Source of the DNA: Arcanobacterium haemolyticum
GTDB lineage: Bacteria > Actinomycetota > Actinomycetes > Actinomycetales > Actinomycetaceae
Assembly: GCA_021532125.1 (NCBI GenBank)
Contig: JADYUX010000009.1
Coordinates: 1 to 52,552, forward strand
Reading direction: 5' to 3'
DNA length: 52,552 nt
Each line of letters starts with the position of its first letter. The stretch's first letter is position 1. Below the pieces are notes generated by a model. That model saw nothing but the letters and a program-made list of their open reading frames with translations. It was not told where the DNA came from and ran no database searches. Positions 1 through 8,561 of this stretch are shown piece after piece. A program made the translations under genes and the position numbers.

Positions 1-154
1 GTCTCGCACCCCCGCATCCCACATCCCCAACACGTGATGCTTGCGGGACTTCGAGCTGATCGTTGCGCATACCCGCACCCCGCACCCCACCACGAAATGC
101 TTGCATTGGCAGACACCAACACCGCTAAGCCCCCAAGTGTGACACAGTGAAGGC
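1..154. other. Non-coding leader with imperfect CA-rich repeats
   Basis: No gene is visible before the lipoprotein start at 155. Two CA-rich stretches resemble each other: about 6-45 and about 76-105 each end in ATGCTTGC after a run of CGCACCCC/CATCCC. They look like members of the same loose intergenic repeat style seen near 8.8-9.1 kb. I see no hairpin strong enough to call a terminator here. Confidence 0.4.
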
Positions 155-454
155 ATGAAGAAAGTTGTGGCAGTTGTTGTGATCGTCGCTGCGGCATGTG
201 CTGTAGCTGCGTGCAGTAAGGGGTCTGACGTGCAGAGGGACGAACCATCGACGCCGGCGTCGAGCACCATTGAGCAGCACGGATCAACCACCACTCCCAC
301 ATCCACCGGGGAGGGTTCGGGCACGCCACGCCCGGCAGATCATCCCACCGAACCCAGCTCAGCGCCGAGCATTATCCCTCCACGAGACTTTACGACCGTC
401 CCCGATCCCGGTACGCCGCGAATCCCCGAAGACCCGACTCGCGCAACCAAGTAG
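155..454 (+). CDS. Small Ser/Thr/Pro-rich lipoprotein
   Basis: The 99-residue product starts with a short positive N-region (MKK), then a Val/Ala-rich hydrophobic core and a lipobox AVAAC with cysteine at residue 20, so it should be lipidated and held on the outer face of the membrane. The rest is low-complexity Ser, Thr and Pro with no domain I recognise, typical of an extended wall-spanning lipoprotein. A purine-rich stretch (GTGAAGGC) precedes the ATG. It faces the AI-2E gene convergently with about 50 bp between them. Function is unknown; the lipoprotein assignment is seen directly in the sequence. Confidence 0.7.
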   Translation: MKKVVAVVVIVAAACAVAACSKGSDVQRDEPSTPASSTIEQHGSTTTPTSTGEGSGTPRPADHPTEPSSAPSIIPPRDFTTVPDPGTPRIPEDPTRATK

Positions 455-506
455 CGGCCGCGCAGCGTATTGAGAACTATGTATGGAGCGCGGCGCTAGG
501 CGCTTC

Positions 507-1652
507 TCATGACGCTTCTGCTTCGCCGCTATCTTCACTGCCACTACGTACCTCGGCCACTGCTCCTGGCAGGGCTTCGAGTGGCGGATCGACGTGGCGA
601 ACCGTTTTGAATACTTCCCAGGTCACGGCGATCAGAGGAATGGCAATGACGGCACCAAGCAGGCCCGCCGCCATTGTTCCCGCTGCTACTCCCACCGCGA
701 CGACGACGGGATGGAGCGATACTTGCCTCCCCATGACGAGCGGTTGGAGCACATGACCCTCGAATTGGCCGATTGCTGCGATTCCGATACCGACAATGGC
801 GGCTTTAATGAATCCGTCGGCGGCGAGCGCGACGATCATGGCGATCAGCATTGCCGTGGGCGCACCGATGAGCGGCACCACGGCGCCGATCATGACGAGA
901 ATTGCGAGAGGTGCCGCAAGCGGAATACCAAGAATAAGGAGGAAGATGGCAACGAGAATTCCGTCGGAGACAGCGATGATGATTGTGCCGCGCGCATATC
1001 CAGAAAATGTGGACCAGCCAGCGGATGCGGCCTCGTGCGTGCGTTCCCTCTTGCGGTGTGGCAGTTGATTGAGGAACCACAGCCACATCTTTCCGCCAGA
1101 CATGAGGAAGAAAATTGACGAGAAGAAAGCTAGTGCAAGCACTGTGAATACGAGGATGAGTGTTGAGGCGCTGCTCATCGCCTGCGATGCTACGGATCCG
1201 GCATGTGACTGAATGAATGCCAAGCCTGTGGAGAGGGCATTTTGGATGGCATCGGTAACGTCTGGCCGTGTGAAGCTCCACGGGAGCGGCCCGTTTTCCA
1301 GGAAGTCAAAAACTTGATCGACGCCTGTAGAAAACTGCGAACCGAGGCTATCCCATTCGTCGGACACCGACACCACAACGTACGTGAGAAGCGCACCAAT
1401 GAAGGCAAAGGCGCCGAGGAGTGCGATAAATGTGGCGCACCCTCTCCGCATGTGGTGGCTGAGAGCATTGACGAGCGGGTTGAGGAGGGCTGTGACCACA
1501 AGGCCGAGGAAGATCGCGATAAAGACGATTTGAATCCGGCTCGTGGCGAAAACAACTGCTGAGATGAGCAGCAAAATGCCAATGAGATACCACGCCGACA
1601 GGCCGTATCTGGCTAGCCGTGGCGGAACACCATTGCGCGATTCGGTGCTCAT
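507..1652 (-). CDS. AI-2E family transporter (PF01594-type membrane protein)
   Basis: This 381-residue integral membrane protein has the layout of the AI-2E/PerM/YdiK family: paired N-terminal helices, a soluble stretch around residues 70-150, and C-terminal helices containing GIPLAAPLAILVMIGAVVP and a GQFEGHVLQPLVMGR motif, the family hallmark. Members are described as exporters of autoinducer-2 or as cation:proton antiporters, so the substrate cannot be told from sequence. I chose the ATG at 1652 because GGAGG lies just upstream; an in-frame start at 1724 would add 24 residues without a good ribosome site. The C-terminal tail is acidic and serine-rich. It stands alone on the minus strand between convergent and divergent genes. 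Confidence 0.85.
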   Translation of the reverse strand: MSTESRNGVPPRLARYGLSAWYLIGILLLISAVVFATSRIQIVFIAIFLGLVVTALLNPLVNALSHHMRRGCATFIALLGAFAFIGALLTYVVVSVSDEWDSLGSQFSTGVDQVFDFLENGPLPWSFTRPDVTDAIQNALSTGLAFIQSHAGSVASQAMSSASTLILVFTVLALAFFSSIFFLMSGGKMWLWFLNQLPHRKRERTHEAASAGWSTFSGYARGTIIIAVSDGILVAIFLLILGIPLAAPLAILVMIGAVVPLIGAPTAMLIAMIVALAADGFIKAAIVGIGIAAIGQFEGHVLQPLVMGRQVSLHPVVVAVGVAAGTMAAGLLGAVIAIPLIAVTWEVFKTVRHVDPPLEALPGAVAEVRSGSEDSGEAEAS

Positions 1653-1969
1653 TTTGCCTCCTGTGTGGGCTGTTTGCGGACGTTTCAAGCCTACTAGGGG
1701 TGTGCGACAGGCTGGAGTGGGCATTGTGAGTGACGACGAAGTTTCCTCACTCTCACGTGTTCTGCCGCAGTTCGAGACGGCATGTGTTTTCGCTGGTCAG
1801 ATATGGTGCGGTTGTGAAATTCCACTCGGTTTCATCGTGTCGTCACCATCTCTCAACAACGATTCCCTAGGAAATGTCACGGAAAGTGGAGGTACCGCGA
1901 GCATCACCTTCCCTCATGACCGTGTATGCACGGTGGTTATCGCCCGTGTATACCCAGCAACCTTGGCTT

Positions 1970-2641
1970 ATGTCCACAGTGTCGCCGGTAGAACGAGAGC
2001 TCGCGCAGGTCCTTGCGCGTGTGCTCCGTTTCTTCCGTAAGCGCGCTGGGATTTCGCAAGAGGAAGTTGCGCGGCGCGCCGGCATCGATAAGAACCACTA
2101 CCAAATCATGGAGTCGGGCATTTCTGATCGTCGTTCCAATCGCCCATTAAACCCTCAGCTTTTTACCATCGGGCAGTTGGCTGACGCCTTTAATATCCGC
2201 TACGACGACCTTATCCATACGGTTTCTATGGCGTACGAAATTATTCGCTCCAAGGGCGGTGCGCTGACGGACTATGGGCGTCGTTCAGGTTCGAAACCTA
2301 TGGAAAATTCCCCTGCGATCCGCGTTCCCCTTTTTGGGCAGCGAGATGCCGAACAGGCGAAGCCCGAGACGCTCACACAGCAGGGCCAGGTGCCGGGCGC
2401 CCGAACGCGGCCTGACGCAAACTCGCAGGTAGCTCAATCTGCAGCCCCAAGCTCGGCGGCTGGCGAGGTATCCAGCTTGCCCGATACTGAGGAATTTACA
2501 AGCGACAAATTCGATAGCGTCATCGAAGCCTTCCTCGAAAACTACTACCGCGACTACCCGAGAGTCGACACGCGAGCCCGCGAAGGCGACACCTTCACTT
2601 TTGACACCGCACCTACGAGCGGCATCTCCTCTGGGAAATAA
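1970..2641 (+). CDS. XRE-family helix-turn-helix regulator
   Basis: A Cro/C1-type helix-turn-helix covers roughly residues 8-70 (VLRFFRKRAGISQEEVARRA, then KNHYQIMESG and an LADAFNIRYDDLIHTV end). The remaining 130 residues are polar and probably disordered, ending in a Tyr/Asp-rich stretch (ENYYRDYPRVD). The start is uncertain: ATG at 1970 fits the domain best, but in-frame starts at 1916 and 1874 are possible and none has a strong ribosome site. The product would be a cytoplasmic DNA-binding protein. The target is unknown. The next gene on the same strand is a tyrosine phosphatase 84 bp away, so the two may be co-transcribed. Confidence 0.75.
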   Translation: MSTVSPVERELAQVLARVLRFFRKRAGISQEEVARRAGIDKNHYQIMESGISDRRSNRPLNPQLFTIGQLADAFNIRYDDLIHTVSMAYEIIRSKGGALTDYGRRSGSKPMENSPAIRVPLFGQRDAEQAKPETLTQQGQVPGARTRPDANSQVAQSAAPSSAAGEVSSLPDTEEFTSDKFDSVIEAFLENYYRDYPRVDTRAREGDTFTFDTAPTSGISSGK

Positions 2642-2724
2642 GACGAATAGGGTGTCGTATTTCGTCGACAATCCACCCATGTTGCTCGAATAAAATCGAA
2701 ACACCGTCGAGCCAAGGAGAAATC

Positions 2725-3363
2725 ATGGATATCCGAGAAAGTGTCGCTGCCAAGCCCGCAATTCTCATCGTATGCACGGGAAATATCTGCCGTTCACCTA
2801 TGGGTGAGGTCGTCCTCCGCGAGTTTCTTGGCGAGCATGGGGAAACTCCACTCAGGACCCCTCGTGGTGACAATGCACCTGGCGGCGCGCGCACCCTTGC
2901 CGATGTTTCTGTGATTTCCAGTGGCGTTTCGTCGGAGGAGGATGGCAACCCTATTTATCCGCCGGCGGCCCGTATTCTTCGCTCGCACGGCTATCCGGTT
3001 CCTGTCCGCCGAGCTCATCGCACCACGGCATCTGAACTGCGCGAGGCTGGTCTCATCCTCGCGATGACCACTGGGCATGCCCGCTCGCTCCGTCCCATGT
3101 GTGAGGCGGCTGGCGTGCCACTAGAGCTCATTCATCTGTGGAGGGAATTCGACGGCAGTGGCCTCGTTCCGGCCACGGAGGGGTGTTTTGGCCCAGGCGG
3201 TGCCCTTGAACGCAGCGGCTCCACAGACCGTCGTTACTCGAATTTCTATACGTCTGACGGTGAGTGGGACGTGCCAGATCCGTGGTACACCGGCGACTTT
3301 GATTCCACTCTCGCTGTCGTCGAGGCCGGCGCTCGCGGAATCGTCGACTATCTTTCGGCTTGA
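2725..3363 (+). CDS. Low-molecular-weight protein tyrosine phosphatase
   Basis: The N-terminus carries the LMW-PTP P-loop VCTGNICRSP near residues 15-24, with nucleophilic Cys and phosphate-binding Arg. The general acid loop DPWYTGDF lies near residue 190. Such cytoplasmic enzymes remove phosphate from tyrosines, often on capsule or signalling kinases. At 212 residues it is longer than the usual 150-165, because of extra sequence around residues 35-55 and 130-160. The start is well supported by AAGGAG upstream of the ATG. Its substrate is not evident; no tyrosine kinase lies nearby. Arsenate reductase of the same fold is possible but less likely given the DPW loop. Confidence 0.85.
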   Translation: MDIRESVAAKPAILIVCTGNICRSPMGEVVLREFLGEHGETPLRTPRGDNAPGGARTLADVSVISSGVSSEEDGNPIYPPAARILRSHGYPVPVRRAHRTTASELREAGLILAMTTGHARSLRPMCEAAGVPLELIHLWREFDGSGLVPATEGCFGPGGALERSGSTDRRYSNFYTSDGEWDVPDPWYTGDFDSTLAVVEAGARGIVDYLSA

Positions 3364-3457
3364 TGGTTGTTGTTCACGAGCTGACGCGCAAGATGCACAA
3401 CTTGTACAAGGTGTGCAAGCATAAGGAAGCCCACCCCATTCACCGTTTGGAGGTTGT

Positions 3458-3868
3458 ATGAGCACGACGCCTGCTCCCCCGCTCACCTGGGAGGATTCCC
3501 TCGCGGCTATTGTCGAGGCGTGCAGGTCTGTTGACCGTAGCGATTCTCATGCCCGCCTCACTATCGAGCTGTCGTCGGGGGCTGATCATCCGGTGATGGT
3601 GTGGCATGGGGAGTCGGCGGCTAGTGGCCGTGAAGTTATCCATGTTGCTGCTCCGGTTCGCCGCACTGGCGCGTCCGTCGCTGAGCTTGCCGCGCAGATT
3701 GATGAGTTTCCGTCGGGTGCTCTCCGCCTGCTCGGAGATCTTCCTCATGTTCACGAGGCCCTTCCTCTTGGGGCGCTTGCGACTAGCACGGTTGTTGGCG
3801 TTATCAAGCTCATTGCCACGGAGGCGGCGAGTCTCGAAAGTGCCGGATCTGACGGGGAGGCTGCGTGA
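3458..3868 (+). CDS. Conserved-looking hypothetical protein, first of a coupled pair
   Basis: A 136-residue acidic protein without signal peptide or membrane segment. GGAGG sits correctly before the ATG. The gene overlaps the next by four bases (ATGA), so translation is coupled and the two proteins probably act together. Both open with a region ending in an activity- or partner-like beta/alpha pattern (WEDSLAAIVEAC here, WPSLQDALIAFYD in the partner), which hints at a distant shared fold such as the YbjN/type III chaperone-like fold. That fold idea is a guess. No catalytic motif is visible. Confidence 0.6.
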   Translation: MSTTPAPPLTWEDSLAAIVEACRSVDRSDSHARLTIELSSGADHPVMVWHGESAASGREVIHVAAPVRRTGASVAELAAQIDEFPSGALRLLGDLPHVHEALPLGALATSTVVGVIKLIATEAASLESAGSDGEAA

Positions 3869-4281
3869 TGTTCGGGCGGAAAAAGAAACAGCGTATTCTC
3901 TCCGATTGGCCTAGCTTGCAGGATGCACTTATCGCTTTCTACGACGCCAAGCAGACGAGTTCGGGTGCCATGGAGCTTGTTATCTCGTGGAAGGCGGAGA
4001 AGCGGAGCCAGGTTGTGCAGGTTGCTTATGCATCTGTGCCGGGGATTGGGCCAATTGCCTTCATTGGTGCGCCACTTGGTTTACTTGGCGACGACGAATG
4101 GGCGCAGGTACTTCCGCGCGTATCGGCGTTGCTCGTGGGTGGTATGACGCGTGACGACGAAGGCATGGCGTACTTGCGTGCGACGATCCCTTTCGAGGGC
4201 GTCAATTTTGATGCCGTGAGCCAGACGATTGTGCAGATAGCTTCAAGTGCCGACGCGCTGAAGGAAGGTTTGGCGGCGTAA
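3865..4281 (+). CDS. Conserved-looking hypothetical protein, second of a coupled pair
   Basis: A 138-residue soluble protein beginning MFGRKKKQ. It overlaps its upstream partner by four bases and has a similar length and layout: an N-terminal helix, a strand with VISWKAEKRSQVVQVAY, a hydrophobic GIGPIAFIGAP segment and a C-terminal helix. It ends 33 bp from the stop of hrpB, which converges on it. I recognise no family and see no catalytic residues. A two-protein complex is the only functional inference that the arrangement supports. Confidence 0.6.
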   Translation: MMFGRKKKQRILSDWPSLQDALIAFYDAKQTSSGAMELVISWKAEKRSQVVQVAYASVPGIGPIAFIGAPLGLLGDDEWAQVLPRVSALLVGGMTRDDEGMAYLRATIPFEGVNFDAVSQTIVQIASSADALKEGLAA

Positions 4282-4314
4282 CGTGCCGTGACGTTGTGCG
4301 AATGAGGCAGTTTT

Positions 4315-6831
4315 TCAGCGTCGGCGGCGGATTGGTTCCGCGGTCGTCGGGTCTTCGGGCCAGGGGTGGCGTGGGTAGCGGCCGCGCATCTGCGCCCGCA
4401 CTTGGGAGTAGGCGCCGCGCCAGAAGCTTGCTAGATCGTCGGTGAGGGCTAGCGGGCGTGAGGCAGGTGAGAGGAGCTCAAGGGTGAGCGGCAGGCGGCC
4501 TGCAGCGATCCGTGGAGTTTCCTGCCATCCGAAGGCGTCCTGGAGGCGGATGGACAGACGCGCTCGGCCGTCCTCGTAGTGAACTCTGGCGCGGCGCCCG
4601 GATGGAAGTTCTATCTGTTCGGGGGCGAGGGCATCGAGATTAGCCGCCTCCGGCCAGGGGAGAAGTGTGCGCAGATGCGCGGCGTTCACTTTCCCTAGAG
4701 GCCGTCCTGCAATCAACTCGTCGATGAGTTCACCGGACCATTCGTCGATACGGGTTGCAAGGGCTTCGTCGTCCATGGCGGGCCAGGGTTCGCCGCAGTG
4801 TTCGTGGAGGAAGGCAAGTCGGTGACGAAGTTCCATAGCGGCGTCGGACCAGGCGAGTTCGATTTTTCCGGCGGTGATCTGGTCACCAATCCAGTCGGCT
4901 GCGGCCTGACGGTCGAGAGTAGGAGATTCACGGCGCGACAGTTCGATAGCGCCGAGATAGTGCACGTCCCATTGGCGAAGCTTTCCGCTGTGAAGGTCAA
5001 TCTGGGCGTCATCCCGTTCGAGGGCCGATCCGAGAGCCACGGCTTCGTCGGCATCGATGGGGACGGCGGCGCGAATGAGGGCGTCTGACCGTCCTTGTCC
5101 GCGATCGAGTTCCGCAACGGCAAGCCATTCTTTGCCGATCAACGGCGAGTGCTCCGGTAACCGCGCGCCGACGCCACTTGCGAGGAGGTACCGCTCGGTT
5201 GAGTTTGCACGTCGGCGCGCGATTCGTTCGGGATATGCAAGGGCGACGACGACCGCCGCAGCTTCGTCCGTATTGGCAGGGTGAGTTTCGAGGTCAGCGA
5301 GAAGGTTCAGAGCGGTGCCCTCGGCACGATTCGCCATGTTCTCCAGGCGGGAGACTTGACTCTTCCACGTCGCAGATGCGGCGGCGGCACGGCGCCATCC
5401 GGAAAGGAAGTCTGCCCCGGCCACGCGGTTCGATTGATCGACCGCCGCGACAAGCTCAGCGGCGCGCCGGGCGCCACACATCGGAGTAGCAAGAAGAAGG
5501 GCGCGCCCCAGACGAGCACCAATGGGGAGGCGAGCCAATGTGCGACCAAGTGACGTCGGCCTGCCGTCGCCGTCCACAGCACCGAGGTTACGCAACGTCT
5601 CCTCGGCGGCAGCAACCGCAGGCGCCGGGGGGTCATCAAGGAGAGCGAGGCCGCGAGCGCCCGGCGCACCCCAACATGCTGACTCAAGAAGGACGTCGGT
5701 GAGATCAGCTGTGGCGATCTCAGGTTCGCCGTGATGAGCAAGGCGTGCCCACGTGGGCTCATCCATGCATCTGTATGCGACGCCAGGGCCGAGGCGCCCG
5801 GCGCGTCCAGCACGTTGCACACCTGCCGCTTGGGACTCACGAACAGTTACGAGTCCACCCACGCCGCGCCCCCAGTCCATGCGTGGCTCACGAGAAAGCC
5901 CTGCGTCCACCACCACACGCACTCCTGGCACTGTGAGAGAGGATTCCGCGAGCGCAGTCGAGACGACAACGCGCCGGGCGCCACCTCCTGCGAGTGCCGC
6001 ATCTTGCTCACGGGGCGATAGAGAGCCGTGCAGCGCGACAACATCAGCGCCGCACCTCGCAAGCAGACCACACACGGCGTTCACCTCGGCAACACCCGGC
6101 AGGAAAACGAGGACGTCCCCTTCGCTTACCTCGTCAAGCGCCTGGCGAACCACGCCAGCCACATGCAGCAAGAACTCACGGCGAACACCCGTTCCTCCGC
6201 CGATTGCTCCGAGCGCCTCCGCGCCCCGCGCCGGCGGAGCCCACCTCACATCAACCGGGTGGATCTCTCCCGGCACATCCACAATCCCGCCGCCAAGAAG
6301 TGCTGCCGTACGTCCAGCTTCAACAGTGGCCGACATGGCCACGAGCGCGATGTCCTCACGCATCTGCGCAATATCCAACGCAAATGCCAACGCAAAATCC
6401 GAATCCACATGGCGTTCGTGTACTTCGTCGAACACAATCGCGCCAACCCCAGCAAGCTCAGGGTCGCTTTGCATTCGCCGCAACAACACCCCAGGTGTCA
6501 CCATCTCAATACGCGTGCGCGGACTCGTCGTCGAATCACCCCGCACTGAATACCCGACGCTCTCACCCACAGGCTCACCCAGCAGCCCCGCGATCCGTCG
6601 CGCTGCTGCACGAGCAGCCACACGCCGCGGCTGCGTCACGATCACCCGCAGATTCCCCGGATTCTGCTCCTCACACCAGCGCGCCGCAATCACCGGCACG
6701 AGCGTCGTCTTCCCTGTACCCGGAGGCGCCTGCACAACCACGCGCCTCGTCGCCACGCCACGAGCAATCTCATCAATGCTCGCGGCAACCGGAAGCGCCG
6801 GCGGAACGGCCAAAATATCCGCGAAACTCAA
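4315..6831 (-). CDS. hrpB: ATP-dependent helicase HrpB (DEAH-type)
   Basis: The 838-residue product matches HrpB in length and order: Walker A PPGTGKTTLV near residue 40, DEVHERH (DEAH box) near 137, SATVE near 167, motif VI QRAGRAGR near 335, then HA2/OB-like regions and the characteristic HrpB C-terminus ending RYPRHPWPEDPTTAEPIRRR. HrpB is a cytoplasmic DEAH/RHA helicase; its role is poorly defined, with RNA processing proposed for the related HrpA. The start overlaps the end of the response-regulator gene by four bases, so the helicase is translationally coupled to a two-component regulator, an unusual pairing. A 425-residue antisense frame inside it is an artefact. Confidence 0.93.
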   Translation of the reverse strand: MSFADILAVPPALPVAASIDEIARGVATRRVVVQAPPGTGKTTLVPVIAARWCEEQNPGNLRVIVTQPRRVAARAAARRIAGLLGEPVGESVGYSVRGDSTTSPRTRIEMVTPGVLLRRMQSDPELAGVGAIVFDEVHERHVDSDFALAFALDIAQMREDIALVAMSATVEAGRTAALLGGGIVDVPGEIHPVDVRWAPPARGAEALGAIGGGTGVRREFLLHVAGVVRQALDEVSEGDVLVFLPGVAEVNAVCGLLARCGADVVALHGSLSPREQDAALAGGGARRVVVSTALAESSLTVPGVRVVVDAGLSREPRMDWGRGVGGLVTVRESQAAGVQRAGRAGRLGPGVAYRCMDEPTWARLAHHGEPEIATADLTDVLLESACWGAPGARGLALLDDPPAPAVAAAEETLRNLGAVDGDGRPTSLGRTLARLPIGARLGRALLLATPMCGARRAAELVAAVDQSNRVAGADFLSGWRRAAAASATWKSQVSRLENMANRAEGTALNLLADLETHPANTDEAAAVVVALAYPERIARRRANSTERYLLASGVGARLPEHSPLIGKEWLAVAELDRGQGRSDALIRAAVPIDADEAVALGSALERDDAQIDLHSGKLRQWDVHYLGAIELSRRESPTLDRQAAADWIGDQITAGKIELAWSDAAMELRHRLAFLHEHCGEPWPAMDDEALATRIDEWSGELIDELIAGRPLGKVNAAHLRTLLPWPEAANLDALAPEQIELPSGRRARVHYEDGRARLSIRLQDAFGWQETPRIAAGRLPLTLELLSPASRPLALTDDLASFWRGAYSQVRAQMRGRYPRHPWPEDPTTAEPIRRRR

Positions 6832-7499
6832 CGACCCTCAATCTCCGTCAAATACGCAAGTACCGCACGCACCCGCCGATTATCCTCACCGGGAGCCATA
6901 CCCAACTTCGAGAACACACTCGCCACATGCTTCGACACCGCAGCCGCCGAAAGGTACAGCTTGTCACAAATTTGCTGATTCGACAGCCCCTGCGCCATTA
7001 ACTCAAGCACTTCCACTTCACGCGGGGTGAGGGAATCCAGCACCGACGAACGCCCTTTCACCAACGACGTCGCCACCTCCGGATCAATCACGACGCCGCC
7101 GATCGCCACAACCTGCAGTGACCGCACAAAGTCCGCTACCCGCGCCACACGATCCTTAAGTAAGTAGCCCAAACCACCAACGCCATCGACAGGTGCGCTC
7201 GGCTCAAACAACTTCGTCGCATAAGCCGGCGCCACATACTGTGACAACACCATGATCGACACCTGCGGCAACTCCTCCCGCAACTGCACAGCCGCACGCA
7301 ATCCGTCGTCACTCATCCCCGGCGGCATACGCACGTCCGTAATCACCACCTCGGGCACCGACTCCCGCACCACCGCAAGCAACTCCGGCGCCGACGCCGC
7401 CTGCGCCACCACCTCATGCCCCTGCCGCTCAAGCAAACCCACGAGGCCCTCACGGAACAACGCCGAATCATCCGCCACGACAAGTTTCATTCCCGCCAT
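6828..7499 (-). CDS. NarL/FixJ-family response regulator
   Basis: A receiver domain occupies residues 1-120 (LVVADDSALFREGL with the acidic pair, VVITDVRMPP with the phospho-acceptor Asp, switch Ser in VLSQ, Lys in YLLKDR). A LuxR-type helix-turn-helix follows (LTPREVEVLELMAQGLSNQQI). The ATG at 7499 follows GGAGGAGAAG; two further in-frame ATGs lie close by. It sits 57 bp after the histidine kinase gene on the same strand, so kinase and regulator form a two-component system. The likely target is the divergent ABC transporter at 9.2-11.4 kb, whose upstream region has a perfect 16-bp palindrome at 9160. Family assignment is firm; the target is inferred. Confidence 0.92.
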   Translation of the reverse strand: MAGMKLVVADDSALFREGLVGLLERQGHEVVAQAASAPELLAVVRESVPEVVITDVRMPPGMSDDGLRAAVQLREELPQVSIMVLSQYVAPAYATKLFEPSAPVDGVGGLGYLLKDRVARVADFVRSLQVVAIGGVVIDPEVATSLVKGRSSVLDSLTPREVEVLELMAQGLSNQQICDKLYLSAAAVSKHVASVFSKLGMAPGEDNRRVRAVLAYLTEIEGR

Positions 7500-7556
7500 C
7501 TTCTCCTCCACACAAATCTTCATTCACGACGACGAACATTGCAGCTTCGTCGTCAC

Positions 7557-8561
7557 CTACCTGCGTTCACCCTCGTCGCCTACTCGACCAAAACCGACGC
7601 CAAACTCACCCTCACGAAGCAACAAGGGTATCCGACCCGATACCGTCGTCGGCCCGCCCGCCGGACTCACAACTACAAGATCACCACCGAAAGAAGCAAG
7701 ACGCTCACGCAAACCTGCCAAACCATGATCAGGACGAATCACCGCCCCGCCTGGGCCATCGTCGACAATCGATATATGGAGGTCGTCGTCCGCCGCCACA
7801 AGAATCGACACATGTGCACCCGGCGCGTACTTCGCTACATTCGTCAGCGCCTCCGCTACAAGGAAGTAGCCCGCAGCGATCACACCCTCCGTCATTTCCG
7901 GGAGCGCTATCGGTACCCGCACACTCACGTCAAGCGGAGAATCCGCCGCCAAATCACGAACGGCCGCCTCCAAACCAAGATCCGACAACACCTTCGGATG
8001 AATCCCCGCAACCGTATGCCTCAACGCCGCCAACGCTGCTTCCGAATCATCCTGTGCTTTCGCCAGCAACGACTTCGCCGAAGCAAGACGCTGCTCGTTA
8101 ATCCGACCATCCTCCACAACAGACTCAAGAAGCAAAGCCGCCTCTCCCACCCCCATCGACGCAGTCACAAGATACTGCTGGGCACCATCATGAAGATCAC
8201 GCTCAATGCGGCGACGCTCAATCTCGAAAGCCGCAACGATTTCCCGCCGCGACTCCGTCAGTGCCGCAACCTGTACCGGCTCATCCGGCACATAAAGACG
8301 ATTAACCTCCCTCACCGCACGGCGCAGACGCGCACCGATAACGCCCGGTCCCGTCACCGCCACAATGATCCACACCGCGAACAAACCCAGTGGCACCACC
8401 GCCGACCTCGACACGCCCCCGAGTCCCACAGCCACCACCGGGAGCGCACCAAGAATCACCACGTACACCGCAAGATAACCAAGTACAACACGCATCTTGC
8501 TCACCGCAGTGAGCTCCACAGGGCTCAAATCGCGAGCGCCCGGCGCCTTCCTTCTCTCCAT
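7557..8561 (-). CDS. Sensor histidine kinase (HisKA_3 type)
   Basis: Two N-terminal membrane helices (about residues 22-75) have almost no extracytoplasmic loop, so the protein is an intramembrane-sensing type. The H-box is RRRIERDLHDGAQQ, the HisKA_3 dimerisation motif, and a HATPase domain follows with NVAKYAPGA (N-box) and DDGPGG (G1). The ATG at 8561 has GGAGGG eight bases upstream. The open frame continues upstream to 8870, but that part is repeat sequence and unlikely to be translated. Small intramembrane kinases of this kind often control FtsEX/BceAB-like transporters, which fits the divergent transporter. About 334 residues. Confidence 0.88.
   Translation of the reverse strand: MERRKAPGARDLSPVELTAVSKMRVVLGYLAVYVVILGALPVVAVGLGGVSRSAVVPLGLFAVWIIVAVTGPGVIGARLRRAVREVNRLYVPDEPVQVAALTESRREIVAAFEIERRRIERDLHDGAQQYLVTASMGVGEAALLLESVVEDGRINEQRLASAKSLLAKAQDDSEAALAALRHTVAGIHPKVLSDLGLEAAVRDLAADSPLDVSVRVPIALPEMTEGVIAAGYFLVAEALTNVAKYAPGAHVSILVAADDDLHISIVDDGPGGAVIRPDHGLAGLRERLASFGGDLVVVSPAGGPTTVSGRIPLLLREGEFGVGFGRVGDEGERR

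Noticed and set aside
594-1118. 174-residue plus-strand frame inside the AI-2E gene
   Set aside because: Antisense to a clear membrane protein; Asp/Glu/His/Arg-rich composition is what the complement of hydrophobic codons gives.
5753-7030. 425-residue frame on the plus strand across hrpB and the response regulator
   Set aside because: It is antisense to well-supported genes and consists of Arg/Pro/Ser/Thr-rich low-complexity sequence produced by GC-rich codon shadowing, with no domain or ribosome site.
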